64,000 nucleotides of DNA from Termitomyces sp. T153 (taxonomy: Eukaryota; Basidiomycota; Agaricomycetes; Agaricales; Lyophyllaceae), in the NCBI GenBank assembly GCA_018296165.2, contig JACKQL020000013.1, forward strand, positions 186,001 to 250,000, written 5' to 3'. This document shows positions 1 through 13,589 of the stretch, one piece after another. The position numbers and the translations under genes were made by a program. Numbering within the stretch: position 1 is the stretch's first letter; each line of letters opens with the position of its first letter. The notes under the pieces are model-generated. The model was not told where the DNA came from, searched no databases, and saw only the letters and a program-made list of their open reading frames with translations.

Positions 1-774
1 GGGAGCCACCTAGTTTGCATGAGATAACCCCTCTACTTGAGATGCAATGTGTACTTACCGAGAAATCCAAACTGGCCTAGTCGATATTCAAAAGAGACAA
101 ATACCAAAGGGGACGCGGGGGGCTGCAACATGTGATTCGGGACGATATCGTGCGTACTCCCGCCTTGGAAACCGCCGCCTGTTGCAAGGAAGCATTAGGA
201 AAACGCTTGATAAGTCAATAGTATAATGGCACATACCATGGAACCAGATCATGACAGGAAGCGTCTCATTAGACGGTGATGTTGTGGGTATGTAAACCTT
301 CGACAGGAAAATTTAGCATCGTGAGCAACTCGCGGTGGCTGTAGAGACCGTCTGACATTTCCAAACAGGCAGTTTTCAGAAGTCCCAGGGATGATGGACG
401 TTTGCACTGTCTGCACACATGTCGACCTGAACTGGACACTATTAGGTCAGTGCGAGCAGAACTACCAGCTCCATTGTGAGCTATCTCTTCACCTGTGAAG
501 CATCGACTGTTCCGAGATTGCTACTGGGAGGAGAAACCGGTGCTCGCCAACGGAGGTCTCCAATCGGCGCATCCGCGTATTGAATACCTTTGAAGGAGAT
601 AATTCCAGCAGAATCGTCCCTAGCGCCAACAAACGTCCCGTCTATAAACCTTGCTTGTGAAGTCATGATACAAGTAGATTGAATGAAGAGGTGCTTACAG
701 TCCAATTCTACCGTGGTTTTGGTAGCGCCATGTACAACGGTGAATAGAGATGCAACCAATGTTAGTAGGAACAT
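1..774 (-). CDS. Carboxylesterase / type-B lipase, 3' part beyond the window
   Basis: Partial gene of the alpha/beta-hydrolase carboxylesterase (type-B lipase) family, which hydrolyses carboxylic esters. The product starts with a hydrophobic signal peptide (MFLLTLVASLFTVVHGA), so it is probably secreted. The family signature KGIQYADAPIGDLRWRAP is followed, after splicing, by VMIWFHGGGFQGGST with the oxyanion-hole HGGGF, then SFEYRLGQFGFLG. Introns read from the sequence: 698-654 (45 bp, GT-AG; it replaces an otherwise open stretch and restores ELDSRFIDG), one starting at 492 after VDASQ, a short one before VYIPTTSPSNETLP, and one splitting the HG|GGF codon. The catalytic Ser, Glu and His lie off the left edge and cannot be checked. 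The family call is firm; substrate is unknown. Confidence 0.88.
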
Positions 775-1199
775 GGTGGGTCAAATACTTAAAGAGGAGA
801 GGTAGACGGATTTTTGTTACCTTCTCAGAGCCATCAAAAAAACCAGCAGCGATGGGAGAATTAAACCCCTTATATCGTAGAACACGGCCCATCATCAGTG
901 CATTTGCTCATCAAGAATACTGCATAAGGTTTATATCTCGGGCTGTCAATGGGCCTTTCGGCGATGGGAAGCACCACATGAGGCAACGGAATCTTTTCAT
1001 GTAGTCGAAAGCATCGAAAGTTAAAGTTGTACTCGAAAAACTTCAATAAAGTGCTCGGAAACAGTGACCAGTCATATGGCAAATAGAGGACTTATCTCAG
1101 TGTCGCGACAGTCTCTATAAAATTCCAGACATTGAGCTCGAGCATTCACTCGAAGATCTGCATTTAGAATATTGTATTGAGATGGATCATCTATGTACT
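775..1199. other. Intergenic region, carboxylesterase promoter side
   Basis: No gene seen. It lies upstream of the leftward carboxylesterase gene and downstream of the CCT5 stop codon, so it should hold the esterase promoter and the CCT5 3' end. Small open frames here show no family signature. Confidence 0.5.
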
Positions 1200-3418
1200 C
1201 TACTCTTCTGACTGTCCAGCGACAATGACATCATCTAAAATACAAATACATGAGTGAGGTGCCTCGAAGGAAGAAATTGAATCCAAACACACCGATTTTC
1301 AAAACAGCGCGAACGAGCTATAAGTGGAAGGAAGGGTATAAAACAAAGGCTTACAGTAACGAGAAAGAATGTAAACGCACCTGGGTAGCCAGAAGGTATT
1401 GCTGCCTTTTTGAGATCAAAGGGTCATAGACAAATTGTTTTTTCATATCTGACATCCCGTCATCTTCAGAATACAGCTGTAAGAGCACAATGGATATGAC
1501 CCCACCATTTTCACCCCGCCCGTTGCAGTCGATTCCAAGTTTGGAGTCTTTCTCGTTGATCTGTCTACTCTTGACCTCCGCAAGTGTTTCTATCGGCGAC
1601 AAGCCACTGTTCTCCGCAAGTGCAAGGGGGACAGCATCAAGTGCCGACGCGAAAGCACGCATAGCGTATTGCTCGATGGAGGGTATCTTAATCAAACGCT
1701 GTTGAGATCGATTCCATACCGGAAATGCTGAACGTACCTCATCCGCCGCACGGGAGACTGCTATTGAGCAACTGATGTCGGCGGCACCTCCACCATATAC
1801 GACACGATTATCGACGACAAGATTACGAACAGCACAAATCGCATCATGAAGCGCGCGCTTGGCTTCATCGACAATCTAATTTCCAGTTGTAGTGAGTCAG
1901 CAAGCCATTCTTGCGGTTTCAAGCACGTTCCCTACCATCTTATTGCTACCTCTAACAAAGACTGTCACAGCACGCGTGTTGGCACACTCCTCGATCACCA
2001 GCATCTTATCACGCGTCGTTCCAAACGATATTTCGCGCACAATACCGGCCTTTCCAAGCTTCCCTGCTGTGAGGTCCTCGAAGCGGGGAACGATACGACC
2101 TTGTGTCGCTATCGCGATGAGCTGTATCAAGTTAGTAGAGTGAATCTTTAGAAAAAGAACTGCGGCATACTTCGATTTCGGGTCCACCGACCCATCGCAC
2201 CGCGGGTAGGTCGTTTTGCATCAATAGATGATTAGCCTCGTCGTCGAAACCCCATTGGCAGATAACCAAGTTCGCCCCTGTATCTTTGACCCTCCTGATC
2301 ATATCCGCGAATTTTTCCTTCTCGTAGTCCCGAAGTTTTTTGTATTCGTCAACGGTAGTGATGTCCAGTTTGTGCTTGGTCTTGGGTCGTGGAGGTTCAA
2401 ATGGACATGTGAGGATGGCGAGACGTGCATCATTAACGGAATGGGGCATCTGTGGATGAGAAAAGTCTTTGTCTATAAGAACACCTTTAATCAACGTTGT
2501 GTCCGCGAGTGAGCCTCCGACTTTGCCATCGACTTTGATGAGGTCAAAGGGAACATCACGTCGCTCAAGATCCGCTACCGTAAGAACGGCATCAACAGCA
2601 ATCTGTGCGAATTGTTCATGTTCCTTAGAAACGCTAAAAACACATGTAGTGAGCAACGATCATGCAACTGAGTCAAACATCACACATCTTGCTTCCAAGA
2701 CTCGTCATCGCCGTCTTCAGGAGATTAGTCGTGTTTTCTCGAGAGAACTCGACGCGATCTGAGATACGATCAAGCTCCTCCACCGCGACTGCGCATGCGC
2801 GGTCAAATCCATCTGCGATGCGGATGGGATGGATTCCCCGATCAAGCAAAGCTTCACTTTGCTCCAGTAATGCACCGGCGAGAACTATAGGAAAACTTTG
2901 AGAACGATGGGAGGGTGGATGAGGCTGCTGCGCACCAACAACACCAGTTGTTCCATCGCCGATTTCGTCATCTTGACTTTTTGATAGTTGTACGAGGAGT
3001 TTTGCGATCTGGTGTTCGACCTCCATCTGTCCAAGAATCGTCGCACCATCGTTAGTCACTGTAATCTCGCCGTCGGGTGATATCAGAATTTTGTCAAGGC
3101 CTGATATTGGTTTCAATCAGCGAAATACCGGTTATAAATGAAGTGAATAATAACCTCGGGGGCCTAGGGACGTCCTAATAATATTGGCAACGGTACGTGC
3201 AGCAAGGATATGAGACTGAAGCCGGTCATGATAGGCTCGATTCAAACAAGATGACGACCTACTTTTATAGCCTCAATACCATGACTCCTGATTTTCTTTG
3301 CTTGTTCCCTGACGATGATAAAAGGTCGCCCATACTTCAAGTTGTTCAGGAAATTGCATTAAAGGCAATGAAATGTCCTCACCTCGTCTGTAGCGTAGAC
3401 AGCCTGGTTAGGATCCAT
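1200..3418 (-). CDS. CCT5: T-complex chaperonin subunit epsilon (CCT5)
   Basis: Subunit of the cytosolic CCT/TRiC chaperonin, the two-ring ATP-driven machine that folds actin, tubulin and WD40 proteins. I start it at 3418 because the first exon ([12 protein letters not shown]) splices to [19 protein letters not shown], the conserved epsilon N-terminus. Then follow [21 protein letters not shown], the nucleotide-binding VTNDGATIL and the ATPase motif GDGTTGVVV after splicing. Further on come the epsilon-specific [30 protein letters not shown] and [10 protein letters not shown], and near the end QYAMRAF and LAENSGL. The last exons give LVRAVLKID and [10 protein letters not shown], with the stop at 1200. 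There are many introns of about 45-60 bp; one of 47 bp interrupts GRGEN|DDGMSD. No lesions were seen. The start lies 157 bp from the divergent PP2A gene. Confidence 0.93.
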
Positions 3419-3575
3419 TTTGCGGACAGGCTCTACGCGTCGCGGTTGATGGAGATGGGTTTGTGACAATGTGACGTGTTACATCGGAGATTCAGACCAT
3501 CAGCTCAGTTGGACAGCATTTCCATCGTTGACAAGATAAACCACACCTTCTTCACCTGTCTCGTAAAATCGCACC
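3419..3575. promoter_or_regulatory. Shared promoter between CCT5 and PP2A
   Basis: The start codons of CCT5 (minus, 3418) and the PP2A catalytic subunit (plus, 3576) are only 157 bp apart. Both 5' UTRs and both core promoters must fit in this gap or overlap it, so it is a natural bidirectional promoter by geometry. I see no convincing TATA box. Confidence 0.6.
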
Positions 3576-4968
<1,393 letters not shown>

Positions 4969-5322
4969 TTGTACTGTTAATACGTCCATACGACACCTTT
5001 TCTGTTATGATCCAGAGATGAATCTCGTACACAAAAATCACGATTTCTCTCTGACTGCCATTGCAGCGTTTATCACCGCCATGATGACATACATGTGCAT
5101 ACTTTACATCTCTTCCTCGTCGTAATGCCTTGACATTGCATACGACATTTCCTATTCTTTATCGTTCGTTTTTAAACTACGGACTTGTTTTCACTTTGCT
5201 CATAGCGGAAGGCCTGGTTGAAAAAAATGGGAGTCAGACAAAGACCCCAACTCGAAGAGAGGCATATATATACAGTGGTGAGAATATGAGTACAAATACA
5301 AGAATTTCCATCAAATCTCAAC
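4969..5322. other. Convergent 3' intergenic region
   Basis: Space between the PP2A stop and the stop of the leftward small gene. It should contain both 3' UTRs. It is AT-rich and I see no further gene. Confidence 0.5.
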
Positions 5323-5807
5323 TACACATGTCCTGTCGTTGAATCGTCCTCCACCACGTGAGATGTCCTCGACATCTTTCTGATCACAGTTTGATACGCC
5401 TCCTGGCTATCTTCGTTTCCAGCTGCTTGACGGAGTGGTCCATTCACTTCTTCTCGTGAGTACCCGGCAGTTGTAGGCTCCTTGCGGTCATCAGGGTTAT
5501 AACGAGAAGTAATATACTCGACAGTTTGCTCCTGAAGCTCGAGTGTCGAGGCCGGGGAATCTGATTTGTCGGCCTAGTCTATGACGTCAACGAGTCCATC
5601 ACAGCCGATGATAAAAGTGATGACCTTGACCGAAGCTTCTGACTCGCTAGCAAGGGCTTCGTTCCACCCAGGAGCATTCTTGATAGGCGTGGAGGTCTTA
5701 TACTGTTGCTTTAACAATTTTCGTAACGTTTCAGCTTCAATGGTCTGCACAGCTTCGTTGACTTCATTGATGACCCACCCTGGAACCGAGTGACACTTGA
5801 GAATCAT
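5323..5807 (-). CDS. Small conserved-looking hypothetical protein
   Basis: Two-exon gene of about 144 codons. Exon 1 (from ATG 5807) encodes MILKCHSVPGWVINEVNEA through ASESEASVK. A 51 bp intron (5624-5574) follows, with a weak GTCATC donor and CTAG acceptor. Exon 2 starts ADKSDSPAST and ends at TAG 5323-5325. If the intron were read through, a TAG at its very end would truncate the protein after 77 residues. Removing it restores one frame with YITSRYNPDD and TAGYSREEVNGPLRQAAG. The sequence is acidic and soluble, with no signal peptide or membrane segment. I recognise no domain; it resembles small agaricomycete hypotheticals in style. Function unknown. Confidence 0.6.
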
Positions 5808-7169
5808 TATTATGCATCGTGCTAGACAAAGATAATTAGCGACTAGCGACTAGTCGACTATGAGTTCGCGAGCTGAACCTCATATGTCTAATGTATTATC
5901 AATGTTAATTCCACAATCTTTCAACAAATGGTCATCACAAGCCTGGTATATGACACACTGATAGCAGCTGACGAGCTGCGTGCGATGTCCGACATGCGGC
6001 GAAAGGCAAGGCGGGAATTAACAAGAGAAGTCATGGTGAGAGAAAGAAATCAAAGCCAAGCTACTGTCCCTTGCCCTTGAACCCCTTTATATACACGCCT
6101 GCCATTGCTGAGACATGACGTCAGCGCTTCGGCTTATCGCCTCATGTGGAATACGGCCTCCTCTGAAAGCAACTGCGCCACCTGGGAATACGAAACTTGT
6201 GTAGAGGGAGTATCTCTAACGATTGACTAACGGTGGAACAGATGCATCCTGAAGTGTAATAGTAAACTTAGAATTGCAACGATATTTAGGATTTGATAAC
6301 AAGTATTAGACCCGGAACAAAGACAGAACGTTGATACCCGTCGATTTATGCAGGACCACAGGTTCTGTACCAGGCTGCCAGCCGGTACTAAGCCCTCAGG
6401 CCCAAGGGCTAGGTACTCAAGGTAGTTTCTGACTTTGAATATTATTCTTTGTAGACTTCGGCACAAGCCGTCTTTATATCAAGGGTTTTCGGGTTTTGCC
6501 AGGTTCGCTTTCCATTCTGCTTTCTGGTGTGTTTTGCAGCTTGTTCGCTGTTGGTCAATTTTATATTCTGTTTTCCTAATTCAAGCTTCTTTATTGTTAT
6601 AGGACACGGAAGCTCTGCTGGTCGGTCAAGGTGCACACATATTGAAACAAGATGGGCTACACAGCTTTAAATTAGTACCTTAAAAGCCTGATGATGATGC
6701 TATTTTATCTCATGCCTCTCTTAACACATATGACCATCGGTTCAGAGATAGGCTTGCTTCGAAACCCATATGAATAGTGTTTGCACCTGGGATATGTTTT
6801 CTCGTTTAGGAACATCAGAAAAACAGGGATCCAAGATACATGGACCGATTGACGCCGATATCATCGACACCGGTGTGTTGACATTGTAGCTATGGACATG
6901 TTGTACATGTCCAGCCTGCTGACGCCTTGTGGAGTATCGGATCTACATAGCTCTTCCATGAAGTTTTTGTCAGACCCCGCTTATCACCTTTTTAACTATC
7001 TGCCTTGTTCAGTGCCTGTGCATTGGGTTTTTTGATTTTTCGTTGAAAACTCAACTGCTAATGCGAAGCACTGATGGAAGAGATTTTTTCTCCGTGAATA
7101 CCATAGTCGATTCCTTCATTCACCCTCCTTATTTATCGTATTCTTTGCTCCTGATGCTATCCGTCCCTC
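5808..7169. other. Intergenic region without recognisable gene
   Basis: Upstream of the small minus-strand gene. Open frames at 6227-6636 on the minus strand carry no family signature. A short inverted repeat, GGACATGT / ACATGTCC, lies at about 6894-6912. A TATATA-like stretch sits at about 6087. Nothing else can be supported. Confidence 0.4.
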
Positions 7170-8400
7170 ACACTCGTTCGACTTTTGATCCCCTGAAAGC
7201 GACAGATGTCCTATTGGATTGCTCACTTTCAACACTTTTGCATTCTTGGGGATTTTTATGAATACGTCGGCACTGGCACCTATATTTTAGTCCCCCTGTA
7301 TTCACGTCAGAATACATGGTATATCCTGCTCATATCATGGATCATCCTACTCCATCTCATACCTCTTCATTCTGAATCATCAAACCGGGCTAGAGCCACC
7401 TTTTGGAATTTGCCTAGCACAGGCCTCATTGATTTATGCTTGTCCGCCTTTGTGCCTTTAACTTCACTGATTGTGACAGAGAGATGGTTTCCGACACTCT
7501 CGCAGGTATGCTCTTAGTCACACCTGCCTAGTTATAGACGTCAGTAGCTTCTTCCTCTTGTTGTGTAAGGACTAATAGGTGTGCTACAGTACTTCCTTAT
7601 CACGTCCACTCACTCTGACATTTGATAAGAAGGAGCCGAATTGTCGGTTGTTCAAAATGGTGAAGTCAAGCAATCTTACATCACTCGAGCAGTGACTATG
7701 ATACTCTTTAGCTCCTTTTGTTTCCTTAGATCGTCTTCAACTTATTGATCTATGCTGTATTGCTGATCATGGTCCTTTTATATGTGTACTTTCCTTATGT
7801 GCTCACTGCTGGTCATAGTGCCACAAAAAAGATCCACGATGACCGCCGTTATCATTTTGGTCTCCTTCGTGGTTGTTCTCGTGGTCAAAGGTTAGTTTGA
7901 TTCTTGAATTTCTTGTTCGAGACAAAGTGGGCTGACAACGTTGCAGCATACACAGGGGTCATTCTTTACCGTCATTGGGGGGCTTTCGAACGATATACAG
8001 CTTGAACAAACAAACCACTTTGTTTAAATCCCGACACTCCCCTTGCACTCCGATATCTACTCCGTGTAGATTGGACATGGTTACTATCAACCCGTCGGGC
8101 GATGATACGACAGGTTGGGCCATAACTTCAACCATCAGTCAATCGAGGCTCGTAGTAATCAGTTGGAACAGATCTCACTGGACATTCAAGTACCCACGTT
8201 AGCTGGAATTCCGTTTGAGACTCAGAGGGTAAGAAATAGTCTCCCCCAAGAAGTGGAGGCAGCTGACTTTATGATTATCGAGGATATTTTCTCGCATGGA
8301 TGTTCTCGAGAAAGCGACTTCCTGACGACTGTTCGAAAGGACTTCGACCTAACGTTATATTTGAGAAAATCGCGAGGATCTTTTCGAGGGATGTCAGTTC
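7170..8400 (+). pseudogene. Degenerate seven-helix receptor-like gene, copy 1 of 3
   Basis: Same gene family as the copies at 9119 and 11384, recognised by alignment. It has HQTGLEPPFGICLAQA near 7380, the ALSHTCLVIDV exon near 7511, the intron before LLLFP near 7710, then GWAITSTI near 8110 and VPTLAGIPFETQR near 8200. The copy is broken: in the frame of the first helix a TAG follows the stretch equivalent to ALAPALW (about 7290), and several exon parts are out of frame or shortened, including the second loop near 7800. Family members in agaricomycetes are multi-helix membrane proteins with a receptor-like layout; ligand and function are unknown. Confidence 0.6.
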
Positions 8401-9118
8401 ACTCAGAAATAATGCCTAATCAAGCACGGCGATGCCAAAATAGAACCTCACATAGGTATATATGTGTTAAGCACTGTGATTTTTGGTGATACACATGTCA
8501 ACCAACATGGCATAATCATGAGTTTGATTGTCAAGGTGTTCGTAACAGATTGTACTCGCTGTTAACAACATCTTCAAAAGGTTGGTTGTCATGATGTTCG
8601 TAACAAATGAACTTCTTCAAAAGTTTCTATGGAAAAAATTGTAACTAAGATAGCTTTCCCGACAGATACCTGATAGTATACGCAGCATCATCACCTTCAG
8701 TGTTCCGATCACGGGCGTTCTAAGCCTTGTCTTGACTTTGTTTCCCCTTCTCACTGTCAAAGTAATACGGTGTGATGAAGTAATACGGTGTGATGGCGTG
8801 GCCTGCGACCGCTCCAGTGAGCGCGCGACTTCGTCATTTGTTATCATCACATAAATAGCCACAAAGCAGCACCAATCGATGGCAAGTATTATTCAAATTC
8901 TTTTTTGATATATTCATGATCAACAGCCTCGTGACAATACAATCCATCATGATTACGGCGCTTCTAACAACTTGAATCCTCAGAAGTTATTCCAAGTACT
9001 CCTCGCGACCATCTTTCGATGATATCGTGGGACTACTTAAAGATGATGTGGCGTGTCTACTAGTACATCTATCCCTTCTTACCGTCATTTGTTTTCACTT
9101 TTTCCTCTTTCTTTGTCA
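8401..9118. other. Intergenic region between receptor-like copies 1 and 2
   Basis: No gene seen. A short tandem duplication, AGTAATACGGTGTGATG, occurs twice at about 8761-8795. Two imperfect copies of a GTTCGTAACA motif lie near 8540 and 8597. It probably contains the promoter of the copy at 9119. Confidence 0.4.
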
Positions 9119-10582
9119 ATGTCAGTCGACCTTCACCCGCTTTCAACATTATCTTTACGCGAAAACGACTCAGATCGTTCACTCTACATCGGGTTGGGCG
9201 TCTTCAATACATTGGCGTTCTTGGGCCTCATTCTGAATGCAGCGGTGCTGGCAGCCGCGCTTTGCTCTCCTCATATTCACCGGCGTAGCGCATGGTTCAG
9301 CTCGATGGTCGCATGGATCTTTTACACCATCTCACGTCTGCTGATCTTGGGTCACCAAACTGGCTCGGAACCTCCTTATGGAACTTGCTTAGCGCAGGCT
9401 GTCTCGGTCTATGCTACCCCGCCTTTGTGTGTTCAAATTTACTTGTATAAACTGTGTCTTATAATCTTTCTCATTCTCAGGTGTGGTCTGAGTCACACCT
9501 GCTTAGTCATTGATGCACGCAAATCTCATCTTTTGTGATACTAATCTGCTGACAAGTATATGTTAGTATTACATTCTTTCATCTTCTCTGACATTTCGGA
9601 AGAAGCTCCCTGGTGATTGGATATTCAGAATGGTGGCGTTTACCTCTCTCGGTAACTTCATGAAAAGACTAAATGCCCTCAAGCTCCTTGTGTTTCCTTG
9701 GGTCATATTTGTCCTGTTGACCTATATTACAATGCTGGTGATGATACTTTTCTTAATCCTTGCAGTTTTCCCATCATACTTAACCCAGCTTCTCTACCAA
9801 CAGTTCGTCGCTGAACCCTCCGTGCTGATACGCAATGGCGATCACTTCTACTGTGTCCTTAGTACTCAAACCATGTACGCAAATTTTGAATCTGATCATA
9901 TCCTACACGGTGCGAGAACACATTTATATAGGTTTTTAGTGTGCGCCGTCATCATCTTCGTGGCTTGCATGGTCAATACTGCTCTCCTGAGTGAATCAAC
10001 TTTACTATACCAGGGAGGATTCTGCAAGTTCTGACCAAATTCAAGCACATACGGCTATCACTCTTCACCGTCACTGGGGTGTTTTCAGAATGTCATCCTC
10101 AAACAACGCACATCTATCCCTATCAATGTTCCTTCGACTATCAATCTTTACTTCTTTGACGTTCTTGACATTAGGGTATGTGATTACCTGAATTTTCCCT
10201 CGAGCACTAGTATTTCATACTTAAGTTACTAGATTGACCATATTTGCGGTCTACGGTTTAGGCACTCATACGGCAGCATGGGCCACAATTTCGGTTGCCA
10301 GTGAGTTATCCCGACTTCTATTTCAATGTAGTTGTAGTTATCACTCAACCATGTAAAGTACCTATTCTTCCTGCTCTTGTGTATGGAACCCAAAGGGTGA
10401 GCATTACCATGGTATATGCTGGACATTTAGAATTGCTGATGTGTCGGCATTCAAAGGACATCCTACGTACATTCTTGTTCTGGAGAAAGCAGGATCTCCA
10501 CGACTCCAAGTCTAGCGCGTCTCACTACAAAGACGACTCAAAGGATGACCAAAAATCTCTGCAAAGGATGTCAATTCGTTGA
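9119..10582 (+). CDS. Seven-helix receptor-like membrane protein, copy 2 of 3
   Basis: Multi-exon gene, apparently the intact copy of the tandem trio. I start it at the ATG at 9119, just before the conserved SLYIGLGVFNTLAFLG helix. Visible parts in order: helix 1 (GLILNAAVLAAALC), helix 2 (WFSSMVAWIFYTISRLLIL), HQTGSEPPYGTCLAQA, then after an intron ending near 9480 CGLSHTCLVIDA. After an intron that ends before LLVFPWVIFVLLTY come a further helix, a luminal loop RNGDHFYCVLSTQT, helix LYRFLVCAVIIFVACMV, LHRHWGVFRM and LRLSIFTSLTFLTLG. It ends with GLGTHTAAWATISVA|VPILPALVYGTQR and a basic cytosolic tail to TGA 10580-10582. The family is common in agaricomycetes but functionally uncharacterised to my knowledge. 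Exact exon borders in the middle are uncertain. Confidence 0.6.
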
Positions 10583-11383
10583 TTGGATGAGATTTTCATC
10601 TGTTTCTCGGGAATTTGGGATCAATAGTCCACATTCCTGTTCATTCAAGAAAATATTTGCAGTGTGACGCACGTGTTAGGTAGAAAGAATAGTCAGATGG
10701 TTGAGTCTGGAGAGCGATTACAATAATCAGTGCCATGGACAAATCATCTTTTCGAATGAAGCGATTGACGGATCCGATCACAGAAGTTGTTTTAATTTTT
10801 GTGGAGCACGAGATGAGTACAAGCTTCTCTGATGTAATGATGCCCAGCCACGCTCTTTGGTTTGATGGAGTTTCAGCGCTCAGCGACCACACGTTTGTGA
10901 TCATTCGATGGTAGTAATGTGACTTACAGCGCGAACAAGCGCTCGTGAACATACACTTCTATCTCATCCTTTGAACGCTCGAGAATGCGCGGATCCCAGT
11001 CACAAGTGTAAAGCTATTATTCCTAGTTGAAGTAATCGTTCAGTGTGGTATACGTGAGTCCTCAAGTTCAGAGGTTCGTTTTACTACTAGTAGTAAGATG
11101 ATGTCAAGTAGGCTGAATGGATATACTATGTCCATTTAGCCTACTTGACATCATGTCACGGTCTGCCACTGGTGCCACATTAATGGTTGATTGATCAAGA
11201 ATTCGAGTCATATCTTGTGAGCTCCTCGCAACGTTGGCCATCTCTCGAATCTCGATGGTCTTTGTTCTCGTGATAGTGCTATGTTGCTACTTAAGAGGGT
11301 GCGAGTGCTTTCCCGCCGAGCTCCATAGGTCTGGCACCCTCATACCCTCCTGCGTTTTTTGTTGGTTTCGTTCTTGATTCCCA
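10583..11383. other. Intergenic region between receptor-like copies 2 and 3
   Basis: No gene supported. It contains the long hairpin annotated separately at 11098-11154 and presumably the promoter of copy 3. Confidence 0.4.
11098..11154. repeat. Long near-perfect hairpin (24 bp arms, 9 bp loop)
   Basis: Left arm 11098-11121 (ATGATGTCAAGTAGGCTG...) and right arm 11131-11154 are reverse complements with one mismatch (G/A), separated by TATACTATG. The single mismatch would be a G-U pair in one transcript orientation. It lies between two receptor-like genes. It may be a tiny foldback element, or a small-RNA precursor if transcribed. No protein-coding context. Confidence 0.75.
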
Positions 11384-12569
11384 ATGTCAATGATTCCTCG
11401 CAATTTCTCTCCGCAGGGAAATAACACACTCTATGTGGAGTTAGGCGTCTTCAACACATTCGCATTTTTGGGTCTCTTTCTCAATGCAGGGGTGCTGGCA
11501 CCCGCGCTTTGGTCTTCTCGTATTCGCCGGCGCAACGGATGGTTCAGCCTAATTATCTCGTGGATGATATATTCCATCACATATTTAATGATCGTGGGTC
11601 ATCAAACTGGACCGGCTCCACCTTTTGGGAGGTGTCTAGCCCAGGCCGTGTTGATCTACGCTGTCCCGCCGATGTGCGTCGAGTTCTGATTGAATTGCAT
11701 ATATAAACCGTCATTCAGAGCTCTTCAGGTGTGCCCTTGGTCATACATGTCTGGTCATCGATGTCCGCAAGTCCTGTCCGTCTACATCGAGACAGCTTAT
11801 TGACAGGTTCATGATAGTTTTACATTCTGGCATCTGCTCTTACCTTCGGTAGGAAGGCGCCGAATCAGTTGGTCTTTAGAACGGTAGTGTTATCTACTTC
11901 TGATAATACCCGAATGAAGACCGAATTCGTGACCCCCTAGCTTCTAGTGACTCCTTGGATTGCCTGTGGCCTGCTGATCTATATAACATTATTGGTGATG
12001 ACGTCGCGAAATTCGCGCGCCCAATCTGCACTTATACATGAATTATCCGTCTAGTTGATTGGCGATCCTTCTGCGGTGTTACGCAACGGAATTCATTTCT
12101 ACTGCTTCGTTCAAAACCAGACACCGTACGCTGATTTCTGTCTGTGTATATCTTGGGTAAGACACATAAACGCATCTATAGGTTTATCGTTTCTGCCGTC
12201 ACTATCTTCGTCGCTTTCGTGGTTATCGTTGTAGTCAAGAGTGGGTCCTATTCTTTTCGATTCTTTTGCAACAAACACTGACCATCACTTCACATCAAGT
12301 ACGTACGGTGATAATACTTCGCCATCACTGGGGTGCTTTTAAAATGTCACTGACCCCGGCAAATGCCCATCTATCGCTCTCTATGTTCATTCGAATGTCC
12401 CTCTTTACTGCTATGTCATTCATAGCTGCAGGGTGAGTGAAGATCAATTCGAGTGCTTTGAGACTTCGATTATCAGGATGTGAGTCAGGCTGGATATGTC
12501 TGCAGTATATCGCTTGGGTGATAATACAGCAGGATGGGCCATCACTATGATCGTCAGTGAGTCATCTAA
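11384..12569 (+). pseudogene. Seven-helix receptor-like gene copy 3, 5' part, split by Gypsy insertion
   Basis: Starts at ATG 11384 and keeps LYVELGVFNTFAFLGLFLNAG, HQTGPAPPFGRCLAQA, the CALGHTCLVIDV exon near 11731, RNGIHFYCF near 12089, RHHWGAFKMS near 12324 and GWAITMIV near 12533. A TAG interrupts the frame after the stretch IHELSV (about 12050), so this copy may already have been defective. The Gypsy element starts 10 bp inside the intron that follows GWAITMIV, just after the donor GTGAGT. The gene resumes at 22440. Confidence 0.6.
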
Positions 12570-13410
12570 TGATGCGAAATGTAAGTTTGATGCCGTCAAT
12601 GATGTGATCAACTTATCAAACTTTCTATTCACAGTTTGTTTGGGAGGCTTTTAGTTACACGCCAACTCAAGTAGACTTTCAATAGAAAAGTATTTTAATA
12701 TTCTTAATGATTTTATTCCAAGGTTGAGATGGTCTCGCACTAAGGAATGGGCTCAATAGTATATTTACTGGTCCCGAAGCCACTAATAACTCTTAAGCCT
12801 AAGAATTCCGCTCCCTGGGGAATTCCGAGCCGTGGTACGTAGTCTGCTTGCCTTTCTCCCTATTTTCCCGTTCCTTTTATACTTCGCTATTCGTGCACGG
12901 ACCAGTGCGTTCCGCGTGGTTTTGTGCTGCGATAATCGGTCTCCGTGTCATCTCTCCTGTGTCATTCCGTCCATCCGTGATTTTTATTTTATCCTTTCTT
13001 TCCGCCCCTTCTCTTCTAACCGTTTTATGGTCGTCTTTCAGAACTCGATAGCGTAGCACAGGAATTTAGAATTCACGCGTTACGGTAGGTTTTTAATTGT
13101 CTGGAATTGTTTCGCAGTTTATTGCAGTGTTTCGTCGGCTTTGATGACTGTTCTCGGATTATGATCCGAGCATCTCGGCCCGAGCACTGCCACAGACTCG
13201 GCACATTGTTAGTCTGACGTATTTGCTTTGGGCTAGTCATCTTTTTCGTGTTTACGGAGGTGGTAGTACTCATTGGTTTTCAAGGTATGCTCTCGCGTCT
13301 ACAGTTTTCGACGTTTGGCTTACAGTTTTCAGCCGTCTGGTATAGAAAACATTCCTTGTTTCTGTTTCTAAGTACTTTTGTCGGTCCTCAGTTTTGAGGC
13401 CGGCGTATCA
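12570..13410 (-). repeat. Gypsy 3' LTR (relative to element)
   Basis: 841 bp, begins TGATGCG and ends CGTATCA. It is identical to the copy at 21599-22439 except for two substitutions near 12738 and 12896. Short open frames inside are mirrored in both LTRs and are not genes. It is CpG-normal. Confidence 0.95.
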
Positions 13411-13589
13411 CCTCCCCCGCACTTTCAGATGACTGCCCTCAGTCAATCCGTCATCCTTGGTAAGCCTACGTCTGTCCCTGCTCCCCTTTTTCGATCCGAA
13501 GATTTATTTTCCTTTCTCTCCATAGAAAAAGTCAGAAAATAAATTTTCGTCTCATTTTCCTGTTCGATCACTCCCGCCGCAAGGTGTCT

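Noticed and set aside
5574..5577. In-frame TAG suggesting a pseudogene
   Set aside because: It is the acceptor end of a 51 bp GT-AG intron; splicing restores a continuous frame.
6227..6636. Minus-strand frames as a small gene
   Set aside because: No start context, motif or intron pattern that supports a gene; left unassigned.
12832..13273. Open frames inside the Gypsy LTR (both strands)
   Set aside because: The same frames occur in the second LTR (21861-22302), lack any family signature, and are explained by the LTR sequence.
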